Assembly: GCA_963699495.1 (NCBI GenBank)
Contig: CAVOUB010000005.1
Span: forward strand, 496,001 to 560,000
Length of the DNA stretch: 64,000 nt
Direction: 5' to 3'
DNA from: JAIBJN01 sp963699495
Lineage (GTDB): Bacteria; Actinomycetota; Thermoleophilia; Gaiellales; Gaiellaceae
Shown: piece after piece, positions 29,305-37,768 of the stretch
How the letters are laid out: every line of letters begins with the position of its first letter
Numbering within the stretch: the stretch's first letter is position 1
The notes under the pieces: model-generated
What the model saw: only the letters and a program-made list of their open reading frames with translations
Told to the model about the DNA's origin: nothing
The model's database searches: none
Program-made: the position numbers and the translations under genes

Positions 29305-30867
29305 GTGCTGGACCGAGGCTGGCGGCTGTGGACGGCGATCGCCTGGCTCGGCGCCTCCGTCCTCGCCCTTGCCCTCACGCTGCCCGCCGTCTGGTGGGAG
29401 CCGCTCCACGGCGACGAGATCGTCACGCTCCAGTTCGCACGGCAGAGACCGCTCGAGATCCTCGACGACATCTTCGTCAACCGGGGCGGCGCGCCGCTCC
29501 ATTTCCTCATCGAGCGCGTGACCCTGACCTGGCCCGACGGGCTCGAAGGCCTGCGGCTTCCCTCCGTCGTGTTCTTCGTCCTCGCGCTCCCCGCTGCAGG
29601 TCTCGTCGCAGGACGGCTGGTCGACCGCCGGGCGGCGCTGATCCTTCCCTTCGCGCTGGCCTGCTCCCCACTCGCCGTCGGGCTCGGCACGTTCGGGCGT
29701 ATGTACTCGCTCTTCCTCGCGGCGACCCTCTGGGCGACGGTGGTCGCGCTCTGGGCAGCGCGCCGGGATAGCTGGGTGGCCTGGACGCTGACCGGGGTCG
29801 CGGCCGGGCTCCTCGTCTACGCCCACCCGGTCGCCCCGCTCTACTCGGTGCTCGTCGTGGTGACCGGGCTGGTGTGCGCGACGGTGCCGCTTCGCCGCCT
29901 GCTGAAGGTCGCCTGGCCGGCACCGCTGGCTCTGGCGCTGGTGCAGGCGCCCTACTACGCAGTCGCGCTGGGAGTGCTCCGCGACCGCTACCAGGTGGAG
30001 CTGGGAGCACCGCGTGCGCAGGCGATCCGGGCGGCCGGGCGCTCGGTCCCCGAGCAGAGCCTGGTCGGCCTCGGCCCCGGAGAGCTTGTGGGCTCGTTCT
30101 TCGCACTCGGCATCGCGCTCGTGGGTCTCGCCTGGCTCGCGGCCGACCGGCCGCGTGTGGCGATCACGCTCGCGCTCTGGGGCGTGGTGCCGGTCGCGTT
30201 CTTCACCTTCGTCCCCACCGGGACTACCTTCTTCTTCTCCCGCTACCTCGTCCCGGCCCTCCCGTTCTTCCTGCTCCTCGTCGTCGCCGGCTGCCTCGCG
30301 CTGGCCTCGTTCGGTCGCGTGGGAGCCGTCGCCGGCGGAGCCCTGCTCGCCGCCGTTCTCGCCTGGCAGCTGTACGACGTGGTGACCGAGCTCCGCGAGC
30401 TGCGCGACCTGCGCCTCCCGGCGCTCGTGAGCGCAGCGGGTGAGCGCAAGCCCGAGCTCCTCTTCGGCTCCGTCGGCGACACGCCGTTCGCGCGGAGGCC
30501 GCCCCGCTACCTGGACGAGTACGTCGTCCTGGAACGGCGTGCGATCCGGCGCGCGCCCGAGGGCGCGCCCGAGAAGCTTGCCGCTTTCGTCGAAAGTGAC
30601 GCGGAGCCGGCCGTCGGCGCGTGGATCTTCGCCGGGCCGCCGGAAACCGTGGCAGCGGCACGCGAGCGGCTCGAGGAGGTCCCAGGAGTGGAGATCGTCC
30701 CCATCTCGCCGTCCGTCCTGCTCGTGCGCTCCGCGGAGCCCCTCGAGCCGCGCGCCCTGGTCGAGCTCGCCGCCGCGTTGCGCGAGGCGTGGCTCACGGA
30801 CGTTCCCGACGACCCCGAGGCCGAGAGGCTCCTCCGCCGCGACCTCTTTGCCCTGGGAGCCTCCTAG
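29305..30867 (+). CDS. GT-C glycosyltransferase, ArnT/PMT (GT39)-like
   Basis: The 520-residue polytopic protein has about 10-12 helices. The first extracytoplasmic loop reads WWEPLHGDEIVTLQFARQ; the acidic pair in HGDE is the catalytic/metal site of GT-C enzymes that use polyprenyl-phosphate sugars. A conserved GRMYSLFLAATLWAT helix and FFFSRYLVPALPFFLLL follow. A soluble domain of about 130 residues closes the protein. It probably adds a sugar on the outer face of the membrane. Its stop shares CTAG with the convergent GT2 gene. Confidence 0.85.
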   Translation: MLDRGWRLWTAIAWLGASVLALALTLPAVWWEPLHGDEIVTLQFARQRPLEILDDIFVNRGGAPLHFLIERVTLTWPDGLEGLRLPSVVFFVLALPAAGLVAGRLVDRRAALILPFALACSPLAVGLGTFGRMYSLFLAATLWATVVALWAARRDSWVAWTLTGVAAGLLVYAHPVAPLYSVLVVVTGLVCATVPLRRLLKVAWPAPLALALVQAPYYAVALGVLRDRYQVELGAPRAQAIRAAGRSVPEQSLVGLGPGELVGSFFALGIALVGLAWLAADRPRVAITLALWGVVPVAFFTFVPTGTTFFFSRYLVPALPFFLLLVVAGCLALASFGRVGAVAGGALLAAVLAWQLYDVVTELRELRDLRLPALVSAAGERKPELLFGSVGDTPFARRPPRYLDEYVVLERRAIRRAPEGAPEKLAAFVESDAEPAVGAWIFAGPPETVAAARERLEEVPGVEIVPISPSVLLVRSAEPLEPRALVELAAALREAWLTDVPDDPEAERLLRRDLFALGAS

Positions 30868-31790
30868 CCGCGGCCGGCGAGGAGCTCGGCCGCGCTCCCG
30901 GAGGAGAGCCACGCGGCAGCGTCCCGGTAGGCCTGTCGGGCCTCACCGCGGAAGAGCACGGCGCGCAGCCGCAGGGAGGCGGCCAGGAGCCGCCTCGCGC
31001 ACTCGGCGCTCTTCGCGCCCTCGTGCTTGCCGATGAAGCGCAGGTGGCCGCGGAGCTGCTCCCTCCGCATGGGACCGAAGTCCGGACGGTCGCCCCAGCG
31101 GGCTCCGGTCGAGACGCCGCCGATGTGGACGAACTCCGCCTCCGGGTCGAAGACGACATCCCACCCCGCCTGATGGACGCGGTAGCAGAGGTCCATCTCC
31201 TCGCCGTACATGAAGTAGTCGGGGTCGAACCCCCCCGTCGCCTCGTAGGCCTGGCGCCTGACGAGCATGACGGCGCCCTTGACGACCTCGACGTCGCGGA
31301 CGGACTCGTGGTCGAACCCGGCACCGTAGAAGGCGTTCAGCGCCTTGGTCCGCCGTCCGAGCCGCCGCAGGAAGAGGTACTCCGTTGCCAGGCGCCAGGT
31401 CGTCGGCCAGCCGCGGACCGAGCGCTGCAGCGACCCGTCGGGATTCTGCAGGCGCGGCCCGACGATCCCGGCTCGCGGCCGGGTGGCGGCGAAGGTCGCG
31501 AGCCGCTCGATCGCGTCGCCGACCGGCCAGGCATCGGAGTTGAGGAGCAGGAAGTGCTCGCCCCCGGCCGCGGCCATGCCGACGTTGTTCGCGGCGCCGA
31601 AGCCGATGTTCTCCTCGAGCTCGACGAGCTTGGCGGAGGGAAAGCGGTCGCGCACGACCGCGGGGCTCCCGTCCTCGGAGGCGTTGTCGACCACGACCAC
31701 CTCGTGCTCGCCGCCGGCGACCGCCTCGAGGCAGCGCTCCAGGTGCTCGCGGGCGTTGAAGGACACGATGACGATGGAGACGCTGCTCAC
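30864..31790 (-). CDS. GT2 glycosyltransferase, rhamnosyltransferase-like
   Basis: The 308-residue product opens SVSIVIVSFNAREHLERCL, then VVVVDNASEDGS, ENIGFGAANNVGM and LLLNSDAWP (the DxD position is NSDA), followed by GAVMLVRRQAYEATGGFDPD and YGEEMDLCYRVHQAGW. These are the signatures of WbbL-like rhamnosyl- and related GT2 transferases. It acts in the cytoplasm on lipid-linked acceptors. The start is GTG 31790; TAGAAT lies 10 nt upstream, giving at most a three-base leader. Confidence 0.92.
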   Translation of the reverse strand: MSSVSIVIVSFNAREHLERCLEAVAGGEHEVVVVDNASEDGSPAVVRDRFPSAKLVELEENIGFGAANNVGMAAAGGEHFLLLNSDAWPVGDAIERLATFAATRPRAGIVGPRLQNPDGSLQRSVRGWPTTWRLATEYLFLRRLGRRTKALNAFYGAGFDHESVRDVEVVKGAVMLVRRQAYEATGGFDPDYFMYGEEMDLCYRVHQAGWDVVFDPEAEFVHIGGVSTGARWGDRPDFGPMRREQLRGHLRFIGKHEGAKSAECARRLLAASLRLRAVLFRGEARQAYRDAAAWLSSGSAAELLAGRG

Positions 31791-31824
31791 GGGTCGGACG
31801 ATTCTAGGCGCGGCGTGTACTGGC

Positions 31825-32448
31825 TCAGACGTCCGCCCGGACGAGATAGCCCCCGCGCCCGCGAGGTGTGATCTCCGTCCGCGCGAAGCCTGCAGCGCCG
31901 AAGAGGAAGCGGAGCTCCCGCTCGGTGTAGTTGAAGATCGGACAGCTGTTGACCACCTCGTAGCGGATCTTCCGAATCGGCCCCTTCACCCAACTCCAGC
32001 GCGGGAAGCTCGCGACGACCGAGCCGGCGCAGGCGTCACGCGCCCGGAGGAGCATGGCGTGTGGCTCGGGGGTGTAGTCGAAGAAGCCGAGGAAGAGCAC
32101 CACGTCGAAAGGCTCGCCGAGGTCGGCGGCGAGAAAGTCGGCGTTGACTAGCTGCGCGCGGTCGCCGAAGCGAGCCAGACGTCGTTCGGCCAACTCGAGC
32201 ATCGGCTCCGAGAAGTCGATCCCCACGTAGTGAGCCGCTCCCAGCTCGAGGATGTCCTCGGCGACTCGGCCGGATCCGCACCCGACGTCCAGCACCCGTG
32301 GGCTCTCAAAGCGCGCTACGACCGAGAGGGCAAACCGCCGCCGGGCGTGGATGCCGGGCCGGACGAGCCGCTGCAGCCGGCGGTCCTCCGCGTACAGGTC
32401 GTCAAACGATGACGCCGTCTTCCGAAAGTGTTCTCGTACGTTCTCCAT
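31825..32448 (-). CDS. Class I SAM-dependent methyltransferase
   Basis: The 207-residue product has motif I as VLDVGCGSGRVAEDI, an acidic loop at YVGIDFSEPMLELAE, and motif post-I/II around FDVVLFLGFFDYTPEP. It would methylate a small molecule or a sugar of the glycan; the substrate cannot be read. It starts 46 bp inside the end of the deacetylase gene upstream on the same strand, implying co-transcription. Confidence 0.88.
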   Translation of the reverse strand: MENVREHFRKTASSFDDLYAEDRRLQRLVRPGIHARRRFALSVVARFESPRVLDVGCGSGRVAEDILELGAAHYVGIDFSEPMLELAERRLARFGDRAQLVNADFLAADLGEPFDVVLFLGFFDYTPEPHAMLLRARDACAGSVVASFPRWSWVKGPIRKIRYEVVNSCPIFNYTERELRFLFGAAGFARTEITPRGRGGYLVRADV

Positions 32449-33319
32449 AGCGGCTCAAGACCGAATCGAGCTCCCGCTCGTAGCTTGTCAGCCGAAACTG
32501 GGTCGCGACTTGCCTCAAGCTGGCTCGAAGTCGGCGGCGGCCCAGGTTGACGCGCAGGTACCGGTAGCCGGCACGGGTACGCTGCCTCACCGAGGATCCT
32601 CGCGGAAGACCCGGCCGGAGGATCTCCGGGTCGAACTCATGCGGGTGGAAGTAGAGCGCCGCGGGGTCTCGCGGCCTTCGCCGGAGACCGCTGCAGATGA
32701 GGTTCGCCGGAAGGACACGCCAGTAGCTTCCGCCGCCGAGCGGGACGGAGCGATTGCCCAGCTGACTCACGGCCAGCGGAATCTCCAGCAGACGACCGTC
32801 ACCGGGCGCGTTCAGAACGTACGGGGAATCAGGGATACGACGCAGCCGGCGCGGGATGCTCGGGGAATCGTACTGGCTTGAATCCCAGTTGAAGCCCAGC
32901 TCGGTCAGGATCGAATAGGCCCAAACAGTGTCGCGGTTCAGTGAGAACACCGGCGCGCGGTAGCCGACAGGCGCCCGGCCCGTCAGCTCCTCGATCAGCA
33001 CGACGCTTCGTTCGACATCGGCTTGGAACTCGGCGGGAGACTGTTGGAACGCGCGGATGTGCGCGTACCCGTGCGAGGCGGGCTCGTGACCCCGGGCCAC
33101 CACCTCCTGGACCAGACCCGGGTAGTGCTTCGCGGTGATGCCGAGCAGGAAGAAGGTGGCCGTCGCTCGGATCTCGTCCAGCAGGTCGAGCAGCGCGTGA
33201 ACCTGACGCGCGAAGGCGTCGTGAGGGACGTCCCAATCCGCGATGCCGGCGTGGCGGCGGACCAGCTGGTGCCAGTCCTCGAAGTCGATGCCGATCAGCG
33301 CGACCCGCTTGTCCTCCAT
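32402..33319 (-). CDS. Polysaccharide deacetylase (NodB-homology domain)
   Basis: The product of about 305 residues begins VALIGIDFEDWHQL, where the Asp in DFED is the metal-binding/catalytic motif, and has SHGYAHIRAF as the HxxxH metal site, then YRAPVFSLNRDTVWAY. Spacing and the late HPHEFDPEI segment fit deacetylases of exopolysaccharide loci (the group near XrtA/PEP-CTERM clusters). There is no signal peptide, so it probably acts in the cytoplasm on lipid-linked N-acetyl sugars. ATG 33319 has GGAG upstream. Confidence 0.9.
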   Translation of the reverse strand: MEDKRVALIGIDFEDWHQLVRRHAGIADWDVPHDAFARQVHALLDLLDEIRATATFFLLGITAKHYPGLVQEVVARGHEPASHGYAHIRAFQQSPAEFQADVERSVVLIEELTGRAPVGYRAPVFSLNRDTVWAYSILTELGFNWDSSQYDSPSIPRRLRRIPDSPYVLNAPGDGRLLEIPLAVSQLGNRSVPLGGGSYWRVLPANLICSGLRRRPRDPAALYFHPHEFDPEILRPGLPRGSSVRQRTRAGYRYLRVNLGRRRLRASLRQVATQFRLTSYERELDSVLSRYGERTRTLSEDGVIV

Positions 33320-33397
33320 CAGCTGCTCCGGAGAGAATTGGTGGCAGTCTGCTGTCAAGTATCGAACGTGTCAAGCCTTGCCCAAGGGCCGGTTCGC

Positions 33398-34363
33398 TCA
33401 CTGCGCGGGAGCGGTGGGCCGGACGCTCCGCCACAGCAGGATGAACCCGCCGGGCAGGGAGGTGGCGATCGAGACGGCGTAGTAGAGGAACCCGGCCGCG
33501 AAGGCGACGTCCTCGGGGACGCCGAAGCGACCGAGGAAGACGACGAAGAACGCCTCGCGCAGGCCGAGGCCGTTCAGCGTGAAGGGCACCATCTGCACGA
33601 GGAAGAGGAGCGGTCCGAGGATCACGTAGACGACGGGCGAGACGTCTGCGCCCACGGCCTCGCCGCAGAGCCAGATGGCGATCACGCGCAGGAACTGCGA
33701 GACGACCGTCACCCCCAGCACGGCCGCGAGGACGCCCGGCTTCAGGCGGTACTCGTGCATCGCCCAGTAGAGGCTCTGCAGCGGCTTCTCGAGCTTGACC
33801 TTGCGCCCCAGCGGGAAGATCCGCCGCTCGAGGGCCTGGCCCAGGCGGCGCGAGAAGAGCATCAGCCCGAGGACGATCATGGCCGCCACGAAGATGAGCT
33901 CGAGGATGAAGAGGAAGCGCACGTCGTCGTAGCGGCCGGCGGCGACCGCAAGCCCGATCGCGACGAGCACCAGCGTCCCGGCCGATCCGAGCACGCGCTC
34001 CATCAGCACGGCCCCGGCGGCCGTTGCCTTGGCGTCGGGACGGCGGCGGGAGTGCTCGATGATGCGCACGGCGTCGCCGCCGACCGCCGTCGGCAGCACC
34101 TGGCCGGCCGCGTAGCTGATGAAGTACATGCGCAAGAGCCAGGAGAACGGCTCGTGCACGCCCTTGGCCGCCAGGAGCGCGCTCCAACGCCAGGTCATCA
34201 GCCAGGTCGTCCCGATGAAGATCGCGAACGCCGCGAGCACGTAGCCCCAGTGGCTGTCGCGGATGATGTCGACCGTCTGCTGCAGGTCGATCTTCCAGAG
34301 CAGGAAGGCGATCACCCCGCCGCTGACAAGGAGCTGGACGCCGAGCTTGACTGGGCGGCGCAT
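33398..34363 (-). CDS. AglD/UPF0104-like integral membrane protein (LPG synthase TM-type)
   Basis: The 321-residue product has 8 or so helices, with YFISYAAGQVLPTAVGGDAVR and LVQMVPFTLNGLGLREAFFV, the two conserved patches of the lysylphosphatidylglycerol-synthase-TM/UPF0104 family. Some members are proposed flippases or glycolipid transferases. Here a role in moving or modifying lipid-linked sugars is inferred from the neighbours. It ends 78 bp before the deacetylase and starts 6 bp after the aminotransferase stop. Confidence 0.85.
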   Translation of the reverse strand: MRRPVKLGVQLLVSGGVIAFLLWKIDLQQTVDIIRDSHWGYVLAAFAIFIGTTWLMTWRWSALLAAKGVHEPFSWLLRMYFISYAAGQVLPTAVGGDAVRIIEHSRRRPDAKATAAGAVLMERVLGSAGTLVLVAIGLAVAAGRYDDVRFLFILELIFVAAMIVLGLMLFSRRLGQALERRIFPLGRKVKLEKPLQSLYWAMHEYRLKPGVLAAVLGVTVVSQFLRVIAIWLCGEAVGADVSPVVYVILGPLLFLVQMVPFTLNGLGLREAFFVVFLGRFGVPEDVAFAAGFLYYAVSIATSLPGGFILLWRSVRPTAPAQ

Positions 34364-34369
34364 GCGCCG

Positions 34370-35506
34370 CTACCGGCCGGTGAAGCGGGCGTGGACGCGC
34401 CGGAGCGCGTCGATCGCGTCCTCGACGTCGGCGTCGGTGTGCGCCGGCGAGAGCGGCAGCGAGAGCACCTCGTCGCCGGCGCGCTCGGCGACCGGAAGGC
34501 GCGGCTGGTCGGGATAGCGCTCGCGGTAGTACGTGAGCCGGTGCACCGGGAGGAAGTGGATGCTCGTCCCGATGTTCTCCTCCCGGAGCGCGCGCTGGTA
34601 GGCGTCGCGGTCGGCGCCCGCGCCCTCGGCGTCGACGCGGACGACGTAGAGGTGGAGCGCGTGGTGGTCGCGCGCGTCGCGCGCGAGCGGCCGGATCCCC
34701 GGGAGCTCGCCGACTGCCGCGTCGTAGGCGGCCACGTGCCGGCGGCGGATCTCCGCGTGCTCCTCGATCTTGTCCAGCTGGCAGAGCGCGATGGTGGCGA
34801 GGACGTCGGAGAGGTTCGCCTTGAAGCCGGCCACGGTCACGTCGTAGAGCGAGCCCTCGCCCCGGCGCATCAGGCGGAGGTTGCGGAGCGCGGCCGCGAC
34901 GTCGTCGTCGTCGGTCGTGACCATCCCGCCCTCCCCCGCGGCGACGTTCTTCGTCGCATAGAGGGAGAAGCACGTCGCCAGCGAGAGGGCGCCGACCTTG
35001 CGCCCGCGGTAGACCGACTCGGTCGCGTGCGCGGCGTCCTCGATCAGCGGGAGCCCGAGCGCGAGGAGGGGGTCGAGGTCGGCGGGCTGGCCTGCGAGGT
35101 GAACGGGCAGGATTGCTTTCGTCCGCGCGGTCACGGCGGCCGCCGCGGCCTCGGGGTCGATGTTCAGGTCGGTGTCGCGGACGTCGACGAACACCGGCCG
35201 GGCGCCGCAGTGGACGATCACGTTGCCGGTCGCCGGCCACGTGATCGGCGTCGTGATCACCTCGTCCCCGGGCCCAACGCCGGCGGCGAGGAGGGACAGA
35301 TGCATGGCGGCGGTGCCGGAGGCGAGCGCGACGCCGTGCTTGGCGCCGGCGTACTCGGCAAAGCGGCGCTCCAGCTCCTCCGAGCGCGGGCCGCTGGTGA
35401 GCCACCCGCTCCGCAGCGTCTCCGCGACGGCCTCGATCTCCTCCTCGCCGATGGCCGGCGGCTGGAAGGAGAGGAAGGTCTTACGCCTCGAGGAGAGCCT
35501 CGGCAT
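34370..35506 (-). CDS. DegT/DnrJ/EryC1/StrS-type sugar aminotransferase
   Basis: The 378-residue PLP enzyme has GWLTSGPRSEELERRFAEYA, ALASGTAAMHLSLLA, the aspartate loop LIEDAAHATES and the lysine segment FSLYATKNVAAGEGG. It transfers an amino group, usually from glutamate, to a keto sugar bound to a nucleotide, such as the product of the 4,6-dehydratase two genes upstream. The start ATG 35506 lies 26 bp inside the end of the ATP-grasp gene. Catalytic Lys is present. Confidence 0.93.
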   Translation of the reverse strand: MPRLSSRRKTFLSFQPPAIGEEEIEAVAETLRSGWLTSGPRSEELERRFAEYAGAKHGVALASGTAAMHLSLLAAGVGPGDEVITTPITWPATGNVIVHCGARPVFVDVRDTDLNIDPEAAAAAVTARTKAILPVHLAGQPADLDPLLALGLPLIEDAAHATESVYRGRKVGALSLATCFSLYATKNVAAGEGGMVTTDDDDVAAALRNLRLMRRGEGSLYDVTVAGFKANLSDVLATIALCQLDKIEEHAEIRRRHVAAYDAAVGELPGIRPLARDARDHHALHLYVVRVDAEGAGADRDAYQRALREENIGTSIHFLPVHRLTYYRERYPDQPRLPVAERAGDEVLSLPLSPAHTDADVEDAIDALRRVHARFTGR

Positions 35507-36701
35507 CGACAGTCCTGAAGCGGATGAGCTCGGCGGCGTGGTCGGCGCGCGCGAGCGCGTCGTCACGGCTGTCCCCGCGCGCGAGGACGTACCCCGCCCG
35601 GTCGTTGCCGCGGCGGAAGGGGCCGAACCGCCAGCCCGGAGAGCGGTAGACCCGCGCGTCGACGACCCCGTCGACGGCCAGCGCCTCGTCGAGGCCGTCG
35701 ACGTCTTCGAGGACGCCCTCCGGCGGGACGAGGAAGCGGACGCAGGCGCCTCCGACCGGCTCGGGCTCGGGGAGCTCGACCGGCTCGCCGAGCGCAGCGG
35801 CGAGCGCGAGGCCGTTCAGGTCGATGCCGAGCGCGACGTGGCAGAGCTCCGCGTCGTGGCCGCCGCCGAGGCGCGCCGCGAGCTCCATCACGCGCGGCCC
35901 CTCAGGACCGAGCACGATCTGCGTGTACGTCGGCCCGTCCGTCACACCGAGAGCATCGGCCGCGAGGCGTGCGGCCTCGACCGCGTCCTCCAGCGGGTGC
36001 GCACTCGGCCAGGCGTGCGCAAGCGCGACGCCGAAGGCCCCGCCGCCCGCGGTGAGCCGGTCGGTGACGGTGAGCGGGTGGAAATCGCCGGCGACGGAGA
36101 ACGCGTTCACGGTGATCTCCGGGCCCGGGATGAGCTCCTCGACCAGCGCCAGCCCGTTCCGCGAGGCCTCGACCGCGACGGCGATCGCGTCGGCGAGCTC
36201 GGCCTGGCTCTCGACGACCGCGAGCCCCTTCTGGCCCTGGCGGTCGACCGGCTTGACGACGGCCGGCAGCGGCAGCCCGTCCTCGGCGACGGTGGCGACC
36301 TCGAAGCGGGGCTGCGGGACGCCGTGCTCGGCGAGGCGCTTGCGCTGGCGGTGCTTGAGGACGGTGAGCGCCGCCGTCTCGGGCGCGACCGGATGCGGGA
36401 GCCCGGCGTGGGCGGCGATTCGCGCCGCGATGGAGACCGGCCAGTCGATCCCGGGCGCGATGAGGCCGTCGACCTGCTCGGCGCGGGCGAGCTGGCTGAT
36501 GGCGGCCTCGTCCTCCACCGACACGACGGCCCGCCGGTCGGCGTACTCGAAGCCGACTGCGGTCGGATCGCGATCGCAGGCGATGACGTAGAGCCCCCGC
36601 TTCCGGGCCGCGCGGTGCAGCCCGAGCTGGGCCGGGCCGGCGCCCAGGACTAGGAGGCGCTTCCGCTCGCCGTCTGTTCCGCTCGAAGAGCTGCTTGCCA
36701 C
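35481..36701 (-). CDS. ATP-grasp ligase family protein
   Basis: The 406-residue product has an N-terminal pre-ATP-grasp fold (LLVLGAGPAQLGLHRAARKR), PAVVKPVDRQGQKGLAVV, LVEELIPGPEITVNAF, and MELAARLGGGHDAEL, matching the carbamoyl-phosphate-synthase-like ATP-grasp group (Lys, Glu and GGG-type Mg sites present). Such enzymes join a carboxylate to an amine, which suggests acylation of the amino sugar formed by the adjacent aminotransferase. It starts 52 bp inside the end of the dehydratase gene. Confidence 0.88.
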   Translation of the reverse strand: MASSSSSGTDGERKRLLVLGAGPAQLGLHRAARKRGLYVIACDRDPTAVGFEYADRRAVVSVEDEAAISQLARAEQVDGLIAPGIDWPVSIAARIAAHAGLPHPVAPETAALTVLKHRQRKRLAEHGVPQPRFEVATVAEDGLPLPAVVKPVDRQGQKGLAVVESQAELADAIAVAVEASRNGLALVEELIPGPEITVNAFSVAGDFHPLTVTDRLTAGGGAFGVALAHAWPSAHPLEDAVEAARLAADALGVTDGPTYTQIVLGPEGPRVMELAARLGGGHDAELCHVALGIDLNGLALAAALGEPVELPEPEPVGGACVRFLVPPEGVLEDVDGLDEALAVDGVVDARVYRSPGWRFGPFRRGNDRAGYVLARGDSRDDALARADHAAELIRFRTVDAEALLEA

Positions 36702-37654
36702 CAGAGACGATTCTGCTCGTACCAGGCGATGGTGCGCTCCAGCCCGGCCTCGAACGAGGTCCGCGCCGCCCAGCCGAGGACGCGCTCGGCCTTGTCCGTC
36801 GAGCCGATGTGCCGGTCGACCTGGCCGGGCCGCTCGGGGACGCTCGCCTTGAGGCTCGCGGGCTTCCCGAGCTGCTCGAGAACGAGGTCGGCGATGTCCG
36901 AGACCGAGATGTCGACGCCGGTGGCGAGGTTCAGGACCTCGCCGGCCACGTCGGACACGTCGGCGGCGAGGACCGCGTCGATCGCCTCCGCGTGATCCTC
37001 GACGTAGAGCCAGTCGCGCGTCGCGTGGCCGTCGCCGTGGACGGTGAGCGGCCGGTCGGCGAGCGCCTGGGTGATGAAGCGCGGGACGACCTTCTCGGGA
37101 TGCTGGTACGGGCCGTAGTTGTTGAACGGGCGCAGGATCACGATCGGGAGCCCGTACGTGACGTAGTACGAGTAGGCGAGCCGGTCGGCGCCGGCCTTCG
37201 TCGCCGCATACGGGCTGCGCGGGTTGAGCGGGTGCTCCTCGTCCATGGGCTCGCGCTCGGCCGTCCCGTAGACCTCGCTCGAGGAGATGAGGACGAAGCG
37301 CTCGACCGGCGTGTCGCGGATCGCGTCGAGGAGGATCTGCGTGCCCTCGACGTTCGTCGTCACGAACTCGCGGGCACCCTCGACGATCGACTTCTCCACG
37401 TGCGACTCGGCGGCCGCGTTCACGATCACGTCCACCTCGCCGACGATCTCGCCGACGAGAGCGCGGTCGCGGACGTCGCCGTGCACGAACGAGAGCCGCT
37501 CGTGGCCCATCAGATCGGAGAGGTTGTCCACGTTCCCCGCATAGGTCAGGGCGTCCAGGGACACGACGTCGTGCGGCGTCGCCGTCAGAAGGTGGCGGAT
37601 GAAGTTCGAGGAGATGAACCCCGCGCCGCCGGTCACGAGGATGCGCTTGCGCAC
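36650..37654 (-). CDS. rfbB: NDP-sugar 4,6-dehydratase (RfbB-like)
   Basis: The 334-residue short-chain dehydrogenase has the NAD site ILVTGGAGFISSNFIRHLL, catalytic YAATK with the Ser-Ser-Glu triad segment ISSSEVYG, the RPFNNYGPYQHPEKV strand and GHATRDWLYVEDHAEAID. These fit dTDP-glucose 4,6-dehydratase. It is truer to that family than to UDP-glucose epimerase. The start is GTG 37654 with TACAAT 8 nt upstream. It heads a minus-strand unit with the ATP-grasp, aminotransferase, flippase-like, deacetylase and methyltransferase genes. Confidence 0.92.
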   Translation of the reverse strand: MRKRILVTGGAGFISSNFIRHLLTATPHDVVSLDALTYAGNVDNLSDLMGHERLSFVHGDVRDRALVGEIVGEVDVIVNAAAESHVEKSIVEGAREFVTTNVEGTQILLDAIRDTPVERFVLISSSEVYGTAEREPMDEEHPLNPRSPYAATKAGADRLAYSYYVTYGLPIVILRPFNNYGPYQHPEKVVPRFITQALADRPLTVHGDGHATRDWLYVEDHAEAIDAVLAADVSDVAGEVLNLATGVDISVSDIADLVLEQLGKPASLKASVPERPGQVDRHIGSTDKAERVLGWAARTSFEAGLERTIAWYEQNRLWWQAALRAEQTASGSAS

Positions 37655-37662
37655 GGGCGCCG

Positions 37663-37668
37663 ATTGTA
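37663..37668 (-). promoter_or_regulatory. -10 hexamer TACAAT of the rfbB unit
   Basis: Minus-strand TACAAT lies 8 nt before GTG 37654, allowing a leaderless or nearly leaderless transcript of the amino-sugar operon. Confidence 0.5.
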
Positions 37669-37692
37669 CCGGCCGCCCGACTACGGGTTCTT

Positions 37693-37768
37693 GAGCCCGT
37701 TTCGAAATGACGCCGCAGCGCCCGCCAGCGCGGCCCGGCGACTCAGGGCTTTGTTTCGGAACGGGTTC
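37693..37768 (-). terminator. Long inverted repeat after the ArnC-like gene
   Basis: 37693-37707 and 37754-37768 are inverted copies (13 of 15 bases) around a 46-nt GC-rich loop. The right arm abuts the stop codon of the GT2 gene. It may terminate that transcript or separate it from the rfbB unit. Confidence 0.45.
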
